Shown here in pieces: positions 15,415 through 25,040 of a stretch of 64,000 bases of DNA. Within the stretch, counting starts at the first letter, position 1; each line of letters opens with the position of its first letter. The notes beneath the pieces are model-generated. The model was not told the origin of the DNA. It made no database searches and saw nothing but the letters and a program-made list of their open reading frames with translations. Source of the DNA: JBGPTK01 sp963797765 (lineage in GTDB: Bacteria; Acidobacteriota; Terriglobia; Acidiferrales; UBA7541). The position numbers were made by a program, and so were the translations under genes. The DNA is taken from contig CAWCQU010000004.1 in assembly GCA_963797765.1 (NCBI GenBank), positions 372,001 through 436,000 on the forward strand. Direction: 5' to 3'.

Positions 15415-17268
15415 ATGACTTGCCGACGGCTCAATTCGATTGCCGCTATTTTTCTATTTGTGCTGCTGATTGCTTTGCTTGGCGTCCGCGCTCAAACCCC
15501 TGCACAAACTCAACCGCCGCTTGAGTATCAGAAGGCCGCCGGAAAAACGCCTTCGGCATGGCCGAAAGAGCCGGTGCGCGCGCCGAAGGGAATGGTGGTG
15601 ACGGACGAGCGGCTGGCTTCGGAAGTTGGCGCCGACATTTTGAAAGAAGGCGGCAACGCCGTCGACGCCGCCGTGGCAGTGGGATTTGCGCTGGCCGTGG
15701 TGGAGCCGGAAGCGGGAAATATCGGCGGGGGCGGATTCATGCTGGTGCGGCTGCGCGACGGCCGGACGAACTTCGTCGATTACCGCGAGCAAGCGCCACA
15801 AAACACCACGCGTGATTTATATCGCGGCGCGGATGGCAAAATCGATTCCAAAGCTTCCGTGGTTGGATACCGGGCGATTGGAGTACCCGGCACAGTGGCT
15901 GGATTGTGCCTGGCTTTGAAAGATTACGGCACGATGAAGCTGCCGGAAGTGATGGCCCCTGCCATTCGGCTGGCCGCCGAAGGTTTTCCGGTTAGTGAGC
16001 GGCTCGCCGGGTTGTGGCGCATGGCGCAGCCACTGCTGGAACCCTTTCCGATGAGCAAGCGGATTTATCTGAAGGGAGGGGCATTTTACCAGCCTGGCGA
16101 GATTTTTCGCCAGCCGGAACTGGCGGCAACTTTGCGGCGAATTGCGCAGCTTGGACCGGCGGAATTTTATCGCGGACAGACCGCGAAAAACCTGGCTGAC
16201 GAAATGGCGAAGCAGGGCGGGTTGATCACACTTGCCGATTTGAATCTGTATCAGGCGCGGATTCGCGTGCCGCTGCGCGCGAACTATGAAGCGAGCGGCA
16301 GCAAATGGGAAGTGATCACCAGTCCGCCGCCGAGTTCGGGCGGAATTGCATTGATCGAAGCGCTGAATATTCTGGAGCCGCTGGAATTGAAAAGTTGGGA
16401 CGATCCTCAATCGGTGCATTGGGTAATTGAATCGCTGCGAAGGGTATTCGCCGATCGCGCAGCGTATCTGGGGGATTCGGATTTTGTGCATGTGCCGGTG
16501 AAGGGGCTTACCGATCCGCGTTATGCCGCGGAATTGCGCGCTACTATTGATCCGCTGCGAGCTTCTTCGAGCAAGCAGGTGGGCGCGGGAAATCCCGCGC
16601 CGTTCGATTCCGCGCCGGGAACTCCGACCGGGACAGGCTCGCGGCTTTTGCGCGAACAAACCGGCTGGCAGGAGCGGGAGCTTCGCCGCGGGGGACAAAC
16701 CACGCACTTTTCCGTGGTCGATGCGGCCGGAAATGCCGTATCGAATACATATACGATCAACGCCTACTTCGGATCTGGAGTCACTTCCTCCGGCGGATTT
16801 TTGCTCAATGACGAGATGGATGATTTTGCCGCCGATCCCGGCGCGCCCAACATGTTTGGGTTGATCCAGTCCGAAAACAATGCGATCGGACCGGGGCGGC
16901 GGCCATTGAGCAGCATGACGCCGACAATTCTGCTGCGCGATGGGAAATTGAGTTTTGTTACCGGCTCGCCTGGCGGCGCCACAATTATCTCAGTGGTGCT
17001 GCTGAGCGCGTTGAATTGGATGCGGCTGGGCATGAATGCCCAAGCGGCGGTGAACGCTCCGCGATTCCATCAGCAATGGATGCCGGATGAAGTGGGCATT
17101 GAACCATCGTTTTCTGATGGAGTGGTGAGCGACCTGCGCCAGCGCGGTTATACCCTTGCGGAGAAAGATTGGATTGGGAAAGTGGAAGCGATCGGCATCG
17201 ATGCGAAAACCGGCGAGCGGCTGGGCGCTGCCGATCCGCGTCGAAACGGAGCCGCCGTAGGGTATTGA
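15415..17268 (+). CDS. ggt: gamma-glutamyltransferase
   Basis: This 617-residue secreted enzyme cleaves and transfers the gamma-glutamyl group of glutathione and related peptides. A signal peptide (AAIFLFVLLIALLGVRAQ) precedes the large subunit. The autocleavage site is QTTHFSVVD with nucleophile Thr429, which becomes the N-terminus of the small subunit. Substrate-pocket signatures GNIGGGGFMLVR, DYREQAPQ and PLSSMTPTILL are present. AAGGCGAT precedes the ATG. It probably works in the periplasm as a processed heterodimer. Confidence 0.95.
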   Translation: MTCRRLNSIAAIFLFVLLIALLGVRAQTPAQTQPPLEYQKAAGKTPSAWPKEPVRAPKGMVVTDERLASEVGADILKEGGNAVDAAVAVGFALAVVEPEAGNIGGGGFMLVRLRDGRTNFVDYREQAPQNTTRDLYRGADGKIDSKASVVGYRAIGVPGTVAGLCLALKDYGTMKLPEVMAPAIRLAAEGFPVSERLAGLWRMAQPLLEPFPMSKRIYLKGGAFYQPGEIFRQPELAATLRRIAQLGPAEFYRGQTAKNLADEMAKQGGLITLADLNLYQARIRVPLRANYEASGSKWEVITSPPPSSGGIALIEALNILEPLELKSWDDPQSVHWVIESLRRVFADRAAYLGDSDFVHVPVKGLTDPRYAAELRATIDPLRASSSKQVGAGNPAPFDSAPGTPTGTGSRLLREQTGWQERELRRGGQTTHFSVVDAAGNAVSNTYTINAYFGSGVTSSGGFLLNDEMDDFAADPGAPNMFGLIQSENNAIGPGRRPLSSMTPTILLRDGKLSFVTGSPGGATIISVVLLSALNWMRLGMNAQAAVNAPRFHQQWMPDEVGIEPSFSDGVVSDLRQRGYTLAEKDWIGKVEAIGIDAKTGERLGAADPRRNGAAVGY

Positions 17269-17381
17269 CGGGGGTGGGTGTTTGCCTCCACGATAGTCCG
17301 TTCCCAGTAATGCTCGTGCGCGCGGGGGATTGCGGTGAAGCGCGCGATACGAGACGGCCCGCTCAACTCACAAGGATCCGA

Positions 17382-18221
17382 ATGGAACGAGTGCTTTCAA
17401 CTTATTTGTACGCCGAAAAGCCTCTAACGCTTGGCTTGCTGGCGGAAATCGCCGGCGCGGGAATTCCGGCAATCGAATTATTCTGCGTGCCTTATCATTT
17501 TGATTACCGGTCGCCCCAGAAAGTGCGCGATCTGGCCGATTGGCTGGGCGAGAGCCGCCTGAAGGTGCATTCCCTGCATTCGCCGATGGAGCGGGACGTA
17601 CAATCCGGCAAGCGCGACAGTGGAATGGCGATTTCGATTTCCGATCCGGAACGATTGCGGCGGTTGGATGCGGTGGATGAAGTGAAGCGGGCGCTGGAAG
17701 TGGCTGAAAGCATTCCATTTCGTTTTCTGGTGCAGCACCTGGATTCCGGCAAACGCATGTCGGACCAGCGGCGGCTCGATGCGGCATTCAATTCGCTGGA
17801 GCACCTGGCGATATTCGCGAAACAAAGGGACGTGGTGATTGCCTTGGAAAATACGCCGGGCGAATTGACCTCGCCTTCCAGCCTGCGGCAATTTATCGTG
17901 GATACGCGGCTGAATGACCTGAAAATGTGTTTCGACGCAGGGCACGCGCACATGGAAGATGGAATCGAAGCGAGCTTCGACCTGATGCGCGAACGCGCCG
18001 TCACCACTCATGTGCACGATAATCATGGAGAGAAGGACGAGCATCAACTTCCCTACGAAGGCACGATCGATTGGGATTCGGCTTTGAAGATTCTGGCGAG
18101 CGCGCCGAAGGAGCTGCCGATCGTGCTGGAGCTGAAGGAACAGGGAGCGAATTTACCGTCTCTTCCGCAGATCGCCGCGGTGTTCGACAAAATCGAAAAA
18201 AACTTTACCCCCAAAAAGTAA
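17382..18221 (+). CDS. sugar phosphate isomerase/epimerase family TIM barrel
   Basis: From the ATG at 17382 (AAGGA 6 bases upstream) the protein has 279 residues and the AP-endonuclease-2-type TIM-barrel fold. Metal-ligand candidates are in VHSLHSPMERD, VVIALENTPGE, MCFDAGHAHMEDG and TTHVHDNHGEKDEH. These match the His/Glu/Asp pattern of xylose-isomerase-like enzymes. The substrate is not predictable. It precedes asnS by 71 bases. Confidence 0.82.
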   Translation: MERVLSTYLYAEKPLTLGLLAEIAGAGIPAIELFCVPYHFDYRSPQKVRDLADWLGESRLKVHSLHSPMERDVQSGKRDSGMAISISDPERLRRLDAVDEVKRALEVAESIPFRFLVQHLDSGKRMSDQRRLDAAFNSLEHLAIFAKQRDVVIALENTPGELTSPSSLRQFIVDTRLNDLKMCFDAGHAHMEDGIEASFDLMRERAVTTHVHDNHGEKDEHQLPYEGTIDWDSALKILASAPKELPIVLELKEQGANLPSLPQIAAVFDKIEKNFTPKK

Positions 18222-18292
18222 GGCGCTGGGCGGCAGGTGTCGTCCGGCAATGCAATCATGGCAGGCGGAAGATGGAATCACAGGGAGTGCGA

Positions 18293-19602
18293 ATGGCGGC
18301 AGCGGTTGTAACCATCGAAAAAGTGGGAGAGCACTCCGGCCAAGCGGTGACGATTCGCGGGTGGCTCTACAATCTTCGCGAATCGGGAAAATTGCTGTTT
18401 CCGATTTTTCGCGATGGAACCGGCATCATTCAGGGTGTGGTGTCGCTGAAGGAAAATCCCGCCGCGTTCGAAGCGGTAAAGGGACTGACGCAGGAATCGA
18501 GCGTGATTGTTACTGGAACAGTGCGAGCTGAGCCGCGCGCGCCGGGCGGATTTCGAACTGGGGATCACCGAGGTGCAGGTGGTTCAGCGCGTGCCGGAAT
18601 CCCAGCCATTTCCAATTCAGCTGAAAGAACACGGAGTCGATTTCCTGCTGGACCAGCGGCACCTGTGGATTCGCACGCCGCGGCAGGCGGCTATTCTTGA
18701 GGATTCGCGCCCAGGCCGTGCATGCCGCGCGCAATTTCATGGACGGCCAGGGGTACGTACTTACCGATTCGCCGATTTTTACTCCGGCGGCTTGCGAAGG
18801 CACTTCCACTCTTTTCGAAGTGAATTACATTGACGATCAAAAGGCTTATTTGACGCAATCGGGCCAGCTTTATATCGAGGCGACCGCGGCGGCACTCGGT
18901 AAGGTCTATTGCTTCGGCCCCACCTTTCGCGCGGAAAAATCGAAGACGCGGCGGCATTTGACGGAATTCTGGATGCTCGAGCCGGAAGCCAGTTACGCGC
19001 ATCTGGACGACGTGATGCTGCTGGGCGAGCAGTTAGTAAGCGCGATGGTGCAGTCGGTGGTGCAGCACCGCTCGCGTGAACTGGAAACGCTGAAGCGTGA
19101 TATTTCCAAACTTGAAAACGTAAAGCCGCCGTTCCCGCGCATCACCTATGACGATGCGATCAAAGTGCTGCAAAAAAACGGCAATCCCGCGAAGTGGGGC
19201 GACGATTTGGGCGGGGACGAGGAAACCATCATTTCCAAGGAATTCAGTCTTCCGGTGATGATTCATCGCTACCCGCTGGCCATCAAGGCGTTTTACATGT
19301 CCACGGACGAGCAGAGACCCGAACTGGCGCTTAGTTTCGACATGATCGCGCCAGAAGGTTACGGCGAAATTATTGGCGGCAGCGAACGCCTTTCCAGCTA
19401 TGAAACGCTGGTTGCCCGTTTGCGAGAACACAATCTGCCCGAAGAATCCTTCCAGTGGTATCTAGACCTCCGGCGCTATGGCAGCGTTCCGCACGCGGGC
19501 TTTGGCCTGGGCTTGGAACGCACCGTAGCCTGGATTTGCGGAACTGAGCACATCCGGGAAGTCATCCCCTTCCCTCGCATGCTGTATCGCGTCTATCCTT
19601 AG
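18293..19602 (+). pseudogene. asnS: asparaginyl-tRNA synthetase, interrupted by two frameshifts
   Basis: The full AsnRS can be read, but in three frames. Residues from MAAAVVTIEKVGEHSGQAV through the OB-fold tRNA-binding domain are in one frame to 18553. An extra C at about 18554 moves the reading to FELGITEVQVVQRVPES, as far as RQAAIL. An extra G at about 18699 moves it to RIRAQAVHAARNFMDG and the class II catalytic core. That core shows CFGPTFRAEKSKTRRHLTEFWMLEPE (motif 2) and GFGLGLERTVAWICG (motif 3). Every family block is preserved either side, so sequence error is more likely than gene loss. The enzyme charges tRNA-Asn. Confidence 0.85.
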
Positions 19603-19647
19603 TCGGCTCTCGCACTGTCGTTTCACCGAGCCGCGACGAAAACCAAC

Positions 19648-20559
19648 ATGGCTGAAAAAATCCGTATCCTCGGCGTGCCGATGGACCTTGGCGCAAGCCG
19701 CCGGGGGGTCGACATGGGGCCTTCCGCTCTGCGAGTGGCCGGACTGCAGGCGCGGCTGAAGCAGCTTGGGCATCATGTGGAAGACATCGGCAACATCCCG
19801 GTGAAACAAGCCGAGGAGCAGCATTACGGCGATAAGCGCGCGAAATACCTGACTGAGATCGCGGAGACCTGCCGGGGCCTGGCGGAAATCACCGAGCGCA
19901 CTTTGGCCGAAGGCTTACTGCCGCTGGTGTTGGGAGGGGATCATTCCATCGCTTCAGGAACGATTGCCGGGGTGGCAGCGCATTTCCGCAAGCAGGAGAA
20001 GCGCATCGGTCTGATCTGGCTGGACGCGCATGGCGACATGAATACGCCGGAATCTTCACCCTCCGGAAACATCCACGGGATGCCGATGGCCGCGATTGCC
20101 GGGTATGGACCTCCGGAGCTGACCGAAATCGCTGGGTTCAAACCCAAGGTCGAGCCTCGCAGCATCGCGATGGTGGGAATTCGCGACCTAGATTCGAAAG
20201 AACGCCGCATGATCAAGGAGGCGGGAATCCACGTTTTCACCATGCGCGATATTGACGAGCGCGGCATGCGCGAAGTGATGACGGCAGCGATTCGATTCAC
20301 CACAGACGATACGGCCGGGGTGGCGGTGAGCCTGGATATGGATTTTGTGGACCCGACGGACGCGCCGGGAGTGGGAACACCGGTGCGAGGAGGCGTCACC
20401 TATCGCGAGGCGCACCTGGCCCTGGAAATGATCGCGGATAGCAAGTGCATGGTTTCTTTTGAACTGGTGGAAATTAATCCGGTAATCGATTTGCACAATA
20501 CGACGGCCACGTTGGGAGTGGAATTGGCGCTTTCCGCCCTGGGGAAGAAGATCCTGTAA
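19648..20559 (+). CDS. rocF: arginase
   Basis: This 303-residue enzyme hydrolyses arginine to ornithine and urea. The binuclear manganese site is complete: GGDHSIASG, DAHGDMNTP with the long SSPSGNIHGMP loop that is specific to arginases over agmatinases, and SLDMDFVDPTDAPGVGTPVRGG. The C-terminal VEINPVIDLHNTTATLGVELA is typical. It lies between asnS and ddl with short gaps and no shared pathway, apart from general nitrogen metabolism with the proline dehydrogenase gene elsewhere in the window. Confidence 0.94.
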   Translation: MAEKIRILGVPMDLGASRRGVDMGPSALRVAGLQARLKQLGHHVEDIGNIPVKQAEEQHYGDKRAKYLTEIAETCRGLAEITERTLAEGLLPLVLGGDHSIASGTIAGVAAHFRKQEKRIGLIWLDAHGDMNTPESSPSGNIHGMPMAAIAGYGPPELTEIAGFKPKVEPRSIAMVGIRDLDSKERRMIKEAGIHVFTMRDIDERGMREVMTAAIRFTTDDTAGVAVSLDMDFVDPTDAPGVGTPVRGGVTYREAHLALEMIADSKCMVSFELVEINPVIDLHNTTATLGVELALSALGKKIL

Positions 20560-20589
20560 TGAAAATTTAGTTTAGCCGGCAATCATCCA

Positions 20590-21726
20590 ATGGCGAATGA
20601 AAAAAAGCGTTTACGAGTAGGCGTGCTGTTTGGCGGGCGTTCCGGCGAACACGAAGTATCGCTGGTTTCGGCGGCTTCCGTGATTCGCGCGCTCGACCCC
20701 GAAAGATACGACGTGGTTCCGATCGGCATCAGCAAGGACGGCCGCTGGCTGGTGGGCGGAAGCGCGCACAAGTTGCTCCCTGAAGTTTTGCGCAGCGGAG
20801 ACCGGGTGGTGTTGCCGCCCGATCCGAGCGCTTCCGCGTTGATGCCGTTCGCAAGCGGCACTGGGCAGCCCAGCATCCGCGTGGACGTGATTTTTCCGGT
20901 GCTGCATGGAACGTATGGCGAAGACGGGACGGTGCAGGGATTGCTGGAACTCGCGGGACTGCCTTATGTGGGGGCGGGAGTGCTGGCGTCGTCCGTGGGC
21001 ATGGACAAGGACGTGCAGAAGCGATTGTTCGATTACGCCAAAATTCCCATTGTGAGTTTTGTGGCGGTTTCACGCCATGACTGGGAACACGCGCGCCAAA
21101 AAGTGATTGGTGTGATCGAAGAAAAGCTGCCCTATCCCTTGTTCGTGAAACCGGCGACGCTTGGTTCGTCCGTGGGCATGACGCGGGTGAAGAGCGCGGA
21201 GGAATTGCCGACGGCAATGGACTTCGCCGCGGAATACGCGCTGAAAATTATTGTGGAGCGGGCCGTGACCGCGCGCGAAATTGAAGTTTCGGTTTTGGGC
21301 AATGACGAGATTAAGGCCTCCGTGCCCGGTGAAATTGTTCCTCACCGCGAGTTTTATGATTACACCGCGAAGTATCTGGAAGACGGGACGCAACTCCTGA
21401 TCCCGGCCAAGTTGACCGAGGCGCAGGTGAACAAATTCCAAGAGTATGCCGTGCGCGCGTTCCGCGCCATCGAAGGGACGGGCATGGCGCGCTGCGATTT
21501 CTTCCTGGAGCGCAAAACCGGCAAAATTTATGTGAACGAGCTGAATACGATTCCCGGTTTCACGTCCATCAGCATGTATCCCAAATTGTGGGAAGCCAGC
21601 GGGCTTCCCTACCCGAAATTGATCGACCGCTTGATTGAGCTGGCGCTGGAATTGCACCGCGAAAAAGAGCGCACGAAGTATTCGATTGAGTTGCCGAGCG
21701 GGGCTGGCGGGGCTTTGCAGCAGTAA
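20590..21726 (+). CDS. ddl: D-alanine--D-alanine ligase
   Basis: This 378-residue ATP-grasp enzyme makes the D-Ala-D-Ala dipeptide for peptidoglycan. Signatures are LFGGRSGEHEVSLVSA at the N-terminus, HGTYGEDGTVQGLLELAGLPYVG, PLFVKPATLGSSVGMTRV for ATP binding, and ARCDFFLE with VNELNTIPGFTSISMYPKLWEASG for magnesium and D-Ala. It is the usual length. It starts 30 bases after the arginase stop with no strong ribosome site. Confidence 0.95.
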   Translation: MANEKKRLRVGVLFGGRSGEHEVSLVSAASVIRALDPERYDVVPIGISKDGRWLVGGSAHKLLPEVLRSGDRVVLPPDPSASALMPFASGTGQPSIRVDVIFPVLHGTYGEDGTVQGLLELAGLPYVGAGVLASSVGMDKDVQKRLFDYAKIPIVSFVAVSRHDWEHARQKVIGVIEEKLPYPLFVKPATLGSSVGMTRVKSAEELPTAMDFAAEYALKIIVERAVTAREIEVSVLGNDEIKASVPGEIVPHREFYDYTAKYLEDGTQLLIPAKLTEAQVNKFQEYAVRAFRAIEGTGMARCDFFLERKTGKIYVNELNTIPGFTSISMYPKLWEASGLPYPKLIDRLIELALELHREKERTKYSIELPSGAGGALQQ

Positions 21727-21784
21727 GGCTCGGCGGTGAAATACATCTCTTCGAGAAAAACAGTTTTTGGTGGCTTTTGAGGTT

Positions 21785-21839
21785 CGCTCTGGATTCCTCG
21801 TCGTCCCGATAAAAGGCATCGGGATTCCTCGGAATGCCC
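21785..21839 (-). repeat. GGATTCCTCG-family repeat
   Basis: This copy contains CTCTGGATTCCTCG and, after a CCCGATAAAAGGCATCGGG hairpin, ATTCCTCGGAATGCCC. It lies in the 250-base stretch after ddl, which has no gene before the tetR promoter. Confidence 0.6.
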
Positions 21840-21979
21840 CCTTCCAATGTTGCTACCGTCGATCTGAATATTCGTGTTTGAGGAAATGGCAACTCCCCTT
21901 TGATCAACCGCGAATCATCGCAGAATCATTCCGCCTGTCTGGAGGCGCCCTAACCGAGCCCACCGGCGGGGCTGGCCCA

Positions 21980-22008
21980 TTGACAGCTGGCAGTTTGTCT
22001 ATTAAACT
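21980..22008 (+). promoter_or_regulatory. sigma-70 promoter of the tetR export operon
   Basis: A consensus TTGACA at 21980-21985 is followed by exactly 17 bases and TAAACT at 22003-22008. It lies about 100 bases before the tetR ATG, and its -10 overlaps the operator palindrome. Confidence 0.7.
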
Positions 22009-22020
22009 AACCAGTTAGTT
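22005..22020. promoter_or_regulatory. TetR-type operator
   Basis: AACTAAC-CA-GTTAGTT is a perfect 7-bp inverted repeat with a 2-base spacer. It overlaps the -10 element and start region of the promoter, the classic place for autorepression by the TetR protein encoded just downstream. Confidence 0.7.
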
Positions 22021-22109
22021 GAAGAATGTAGCCGGGCGTTCCCTGACGGACCCGGTTGGACAAGAACGGCGGAGAGGATTGCGGGAAGCGCCGGCATGAG
22101 GTTTGGGAA

Positions 22110-22748
22110 ATGAAGCGAGGGCGGCGAAAGGTGGAGAATCCGGAGGCGGCGCGGCGCATCCTGGCCACAGCGGAGCGGATTTTTGCCGAGCAGGGGCTGG
22201 CGGGCGCGCGCACGGATGAAATTGCCGCGGCGGCGCACGTGAACAAGGCCATGCTCTACTATTATTTCTCGAGCAAGCGGCGGCTGCATCGTTCCGTCCT
22301 GGAAAACCTGTTCCGGCAGCTGAGGGATTCAGTCTATCCACCGCGAACCGTCGAGAAATCCGCCCGGAAGCGCCTGCTGAATTACGTGAACAGTTATTTT
22401 GATTTCCTGATTTCGCATCCCAATTTTCCGCGATTGGTGCAGCGTGCGGCCATGGACGCAGGCCAGAATTTCGCGTGGATCGCCCAGGAATATTTGATCG
22501 GTTTCCACAAACATGTAAGCCGCGTGATCGAAGACGGCATCGCTTCCAGGGAATTCCGCAAGGTGGATCCGCACCAGGCCGTGCTGAGCATCAACGGGCT
22601 GACGGTTTCTTATTTCGCAGCGGCGCCGATTTTCAGCAAGGTGCTGGGGCACAACCTGCTGGCGCCGCAGGCGCTGGCGATGCGCAGAAAAGCGTTACTC
22701 GATTTTCTAGCTCACGGGCTGTTTCGCCAGGAGGCAAAGGCCGAATGA
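22110..22748 (+). CDS. TetR-family transcriptional repressor
   Basis: From the ATG at 22110 the protein has 212 residues. The N-terminal helix-turn-helix is clear (AARRILATAERIFAEQG, then TDEIAAAAHVNKAMLYYYFSSKRRLHRSV). The C-terminal ligand and dimer domain carries NSYFDFLISHPNFPRLVQRAAMDAG. The stop overlaps the ATG of the HlyD gene (ATGA), so repressor and exporter are one operon. The 16-bp palindrome at the promoter is the likely binding site, giving autoregulation relieved by an exported compound. The ligand is unknown. Confidence 0.9.
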   Translation: MKRGRRKVENPEAARRILATAERIFAEQGLAGARTDEIAAAAHVNKAMLYYYFSSKRRLHRSVLENLFRQLRDSVYPPRTVEKSARKRLLNYVNSYFDFLISHPNFPRLVQRAAMDAGQNFAWIAQEYLIGFHKHVSRVIEDGIASREFRKVDPHQAVLSINGLTVSYFAAAPIFSKVLGHNLLAPQALAMRRKALLDFLAHGLFRQEAKAE

Positions 22749-23821
22749 CCGCGCGAAAGTTTTTCATGCTTCTCGGCGTGCTGTTCCTGATTACGGCTCT
22801 GCTCTACTTTTTTACGGTGCCGCGCGGGAATGCGATCCCGCTGATCGGAATCGTCGACGGCAATGAAGTAATCGTGAGCCCGCAAATCGCGGGGCGAATG
22901 ATTCGCCTGACGGTGGATGAAGGCGATCGCGTGAAAAAGGGCCAACTGATCGCCGAACTCGACCCGGCGGAACTCGAGGCGATGCTGGCGCAGGACGTGG
23001 CCAGCATCGCGAGCCTGGAAGCCAAGGTGAACCAATCACGCCAAACACTGAGCATGACCGACGCGCAGACCGATGCGGCGCTTAAACAGGTGGCCGCGAT
23101 GGAAACCTCGATGCGCTCGCAACTCGATCAGGCGAGAGCCAACCTCGAGCTTGCCTCGATCAATTACAAACGTACTTTAGGCTTGTTCGATGCGGGCGTG
23201 CTGCCTGCGCAAAGCCGCGATCAGGATGCAGCGGCGCTGAAAGCATCCCAGGCCAATGTGAAATCGCTGGAGGATCAAGTGCGCGCGCAGGGAGCGGCGC
23301 TGGCCGTGGCTCGAGCCAATCGCCAGCAGGTGCAGGTGCAACAGGCTGATTTGCTCTCAGCGCAGGCGCAATTGAATCAGGCCAAGGCGGCGCGAGACCA
23401 GGTGCAAACGCAGCTCGGTTACACAAAGATTTTCGCGCCGCTCGATGGAATCGTTTCGGTGCGAGTGGCGAAACAAGGAGAAATGGTGGCGCAGGGCGGG
23501 CCGATCGTGGTGCTGGTGGATACAAACGATCTGTGGGTGCGAGCGGACGTGGAGGAAACCTACATCGATTCGATTCACTTTGGCGACAAGCTGAAAGTGC
23601 AATTGCCTTCCGGCGACGTGCTCGAGGGGAACGTGATTTTCAAGGGCGTGGAGGGAGACTTTGCCACGCAGCGGGATGTGAGCCGCACCAAGCGTGACAT
23701 CAAAACGTTTGCGGTGAAAGTGGCGCTGCCGAATCCGAAACAGAATTTGTTTACAGGGATGACTGCGACGGTTCTATTGCCGCCGCCAGCGGAGAAGCGG
23801 CATTGGTATGGGAATTGGTAA
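22745..23821 (+). CDS. HlyD-family membrane fusion protein
   Basis: From the ATG that overlaps the tetR stop, the protein has 358 residues. It has an N-terminal membrane anchor (FFMLLGVLFLITALLYFF), a biotinyl-lipoyl-like half (VSPQIAGRMIRLTVDEGDRVKKGQLIAELDP), and a long coiled-coil hairpin rich in Gln and Ala (residues about 75-220). The second half of the lipoyl domain (YTKIFAPLDGIVSVRVAKQGEMV) and a beta-barrel follow. It links the inner-membrane ABC exporter to an outer-membrane channel, in the manner of YbhG/EmrA proteins. Confidence 0.92.
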   Translation: MTARKFFMLLGVLFLITALLYFFTVPRGNAIPLIGIVDGNEVIVSPQIAGRMIRLTVDEGDRVKKGQLIAELDPAELEAMLAQDVASIASLEAKVNQSRQTLSMTDAQTDAALKQVAAMETSMRSQLDQARANLELASINYKRTLGLFDAGVLPAQSRDQDAAALKASQANVKSLEDQVRAQGAALAVARANRQQVQVQQADLLSAQAQLNQAKAARDQVQTQLGYTKIFAPLDGIVSVRVAKQGEMVAQGGPIVVLVDTNDLWVRADVEETYIDSIHFGDKLKVQLPSGDVLEGNVIFKGVEGDFATQRDVSRTKRDIKTFAVKVALPNPKQNLFTGMTATVLLPPPAEKRHWYGNW

Positions 23822-23864
23822 GAGGTTCTTCGAGAACGGAACTTGGATGCGGGCGCGAGGTCTA

Positions 23865-23903
23865 CTCTGGATTCCTCGCCCGCGGGAGCGGGCTCGGAAT
23901 GAC
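23865..23903 (-). repeat. GGATTCCTCG-family repeat
   Basis: CTCTGGATTCCTCGCCCGCG then GGAGCGGGCTCGGAATGAC, with a CCCGC/GCGGG palindrome in the centre. It lies in the 175-base gap between hlyD and the ATPase gene, within a likely operon. Confidence 0.6.
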
Positions 23904-23996
23904 ACCGCGAGAGTGGTGGAAAAATTGGCTGCGGAACCTTTTTGCCTGCAGAGATGCGTTTGATGACAGCGCGGGTGCAGGAGTGGAACTGGACCT

Positions 23997-24980
23997 ATGA
24001 ATGCGATTGAAGTGGACAACCTTACGAAGCGATTCGGCGATTTGACTGCCGTGGATGGCATCAGCTTCGACGTGCCGGAGGGGGAAATATTCGGGCTGCT
24101 GGGACCGAACGGCGCGGGCAAAACCACGCTGATTCGGATGCTCACCACGCTCACTTCGCCCACCTCCGGAACCGCGCGCGTGGGCGGACACGACGTGGTG
24201 AAAGATGCTGACGGAGTGCGAAACGTGATCGGAGTGATTCCACAGGCGTTGACGTCCGATCCGGATTTGACCGCGGAAGAAAACATGATGATTCACGCCA
24301 AGCTCTACGGCGTGCCGGCGGGCGAGCGCAAGGAACTGATTCGCAATCTTCTTGAATCCGTCGGTCTCGAGAAATTTTCAACCAAGCTGGTGCGCACTTT
24401 CTCTGGCGGAATGCGGCGGCGGCTGGAAATCGCGCGCGGCCTGGTGCATTCGCCGAAAATTCTTTTTCTGGATGAGCCGACCACCGGCCTCGATCCCGTA
24501 TCGCGCACAAACGTCTGGGAACATATTCGCGAGCTGCGGAAGGCTTCAGGACTGACGATTCTGCTGACCACGCACTACATGGACGAGGCCGACAAACTTT
24601 GCGAACGCATCGCCATCGTCGACCATGGCAAGCTGGCTGCGATGGATACGCCGGCACGATTGAAGGATACGGTTTCCGGCACGGATACGGTGGAAGCGGA
24701 ATTCGCGAACCAGCCAGCGGATTGGCTGGATGCATTGCGCGGATTGGCGCACGAAGAAGGCGTTAGCGAGCAGGACGGCGTCTATCGCGTCGCTTCGGAT
24801 AACGGACCAGCAACGGTGGCGGCGCTGATGGACCTGGCGAGAGCCATGAACGTGACCGTGAAAAAAGTGACGGTGCAAAGCACTTCGCTCGATGACGTGT
24901 TCCTGCACTACACGGGGCGGCAATTGCGCGACACGGCGCAAGGAGGGGGCCACTATGACGTCAGCCACCTCTATCGCTAG
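23997..24980 (+). CDS. ABC-2 exporter ATP-binding protein
   Basis: This 327-residue ATPase of the DrrA/YbhF group carries Walker A GPNGAGKTTL, the signature FSGGMRRRLEIARG, Walker B ILFLDEPTTGLD and the H-loop TTHYMDEAD. The C-terminal extension (residues about 225-320) is typical of drug and lipid exporters. It energises the permease encoded 60 bases downstream. With the HlyD protein it makes a complete inner-membrane export pump lacking only an outer-membrane channel gene. Confidence 0.92.
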   Translation: MNAIEVDNLTKRFGDLTAVDGISFDVPEGEIFGLLGPNGAGKTTLIRMLTTLTSPTSGTARVGGHDVVKDADGVRNVIGVIPQALTSDPDLTAEENMMIHAKLYGVPAGERKELIRNLLESVGLEKFSTKLVRTFSGGMRRRLEIARGLVHSPKILFLDEPTTGLDPVSRTNVWEHIRELRKASGLTILLTTHYMDEADKLCERIAIVDHGKLAAMDTPARLKDTVSGTDTVEAEFANQPADWLDALRGLAHEEGVSEQDGVYRVASDNGPATVAALMDLARAMNVTVKKVTVQSTSLDDVFLHYTGRQLRDTAQGGGHYDVSHLYR

Positions 24981-25040
24981 GAGCGCCGCAGTGGCTTCGC
25001 GCACGCGCCGTGATGCGGGCAAGCGCGAAAGGGCGCGCGC

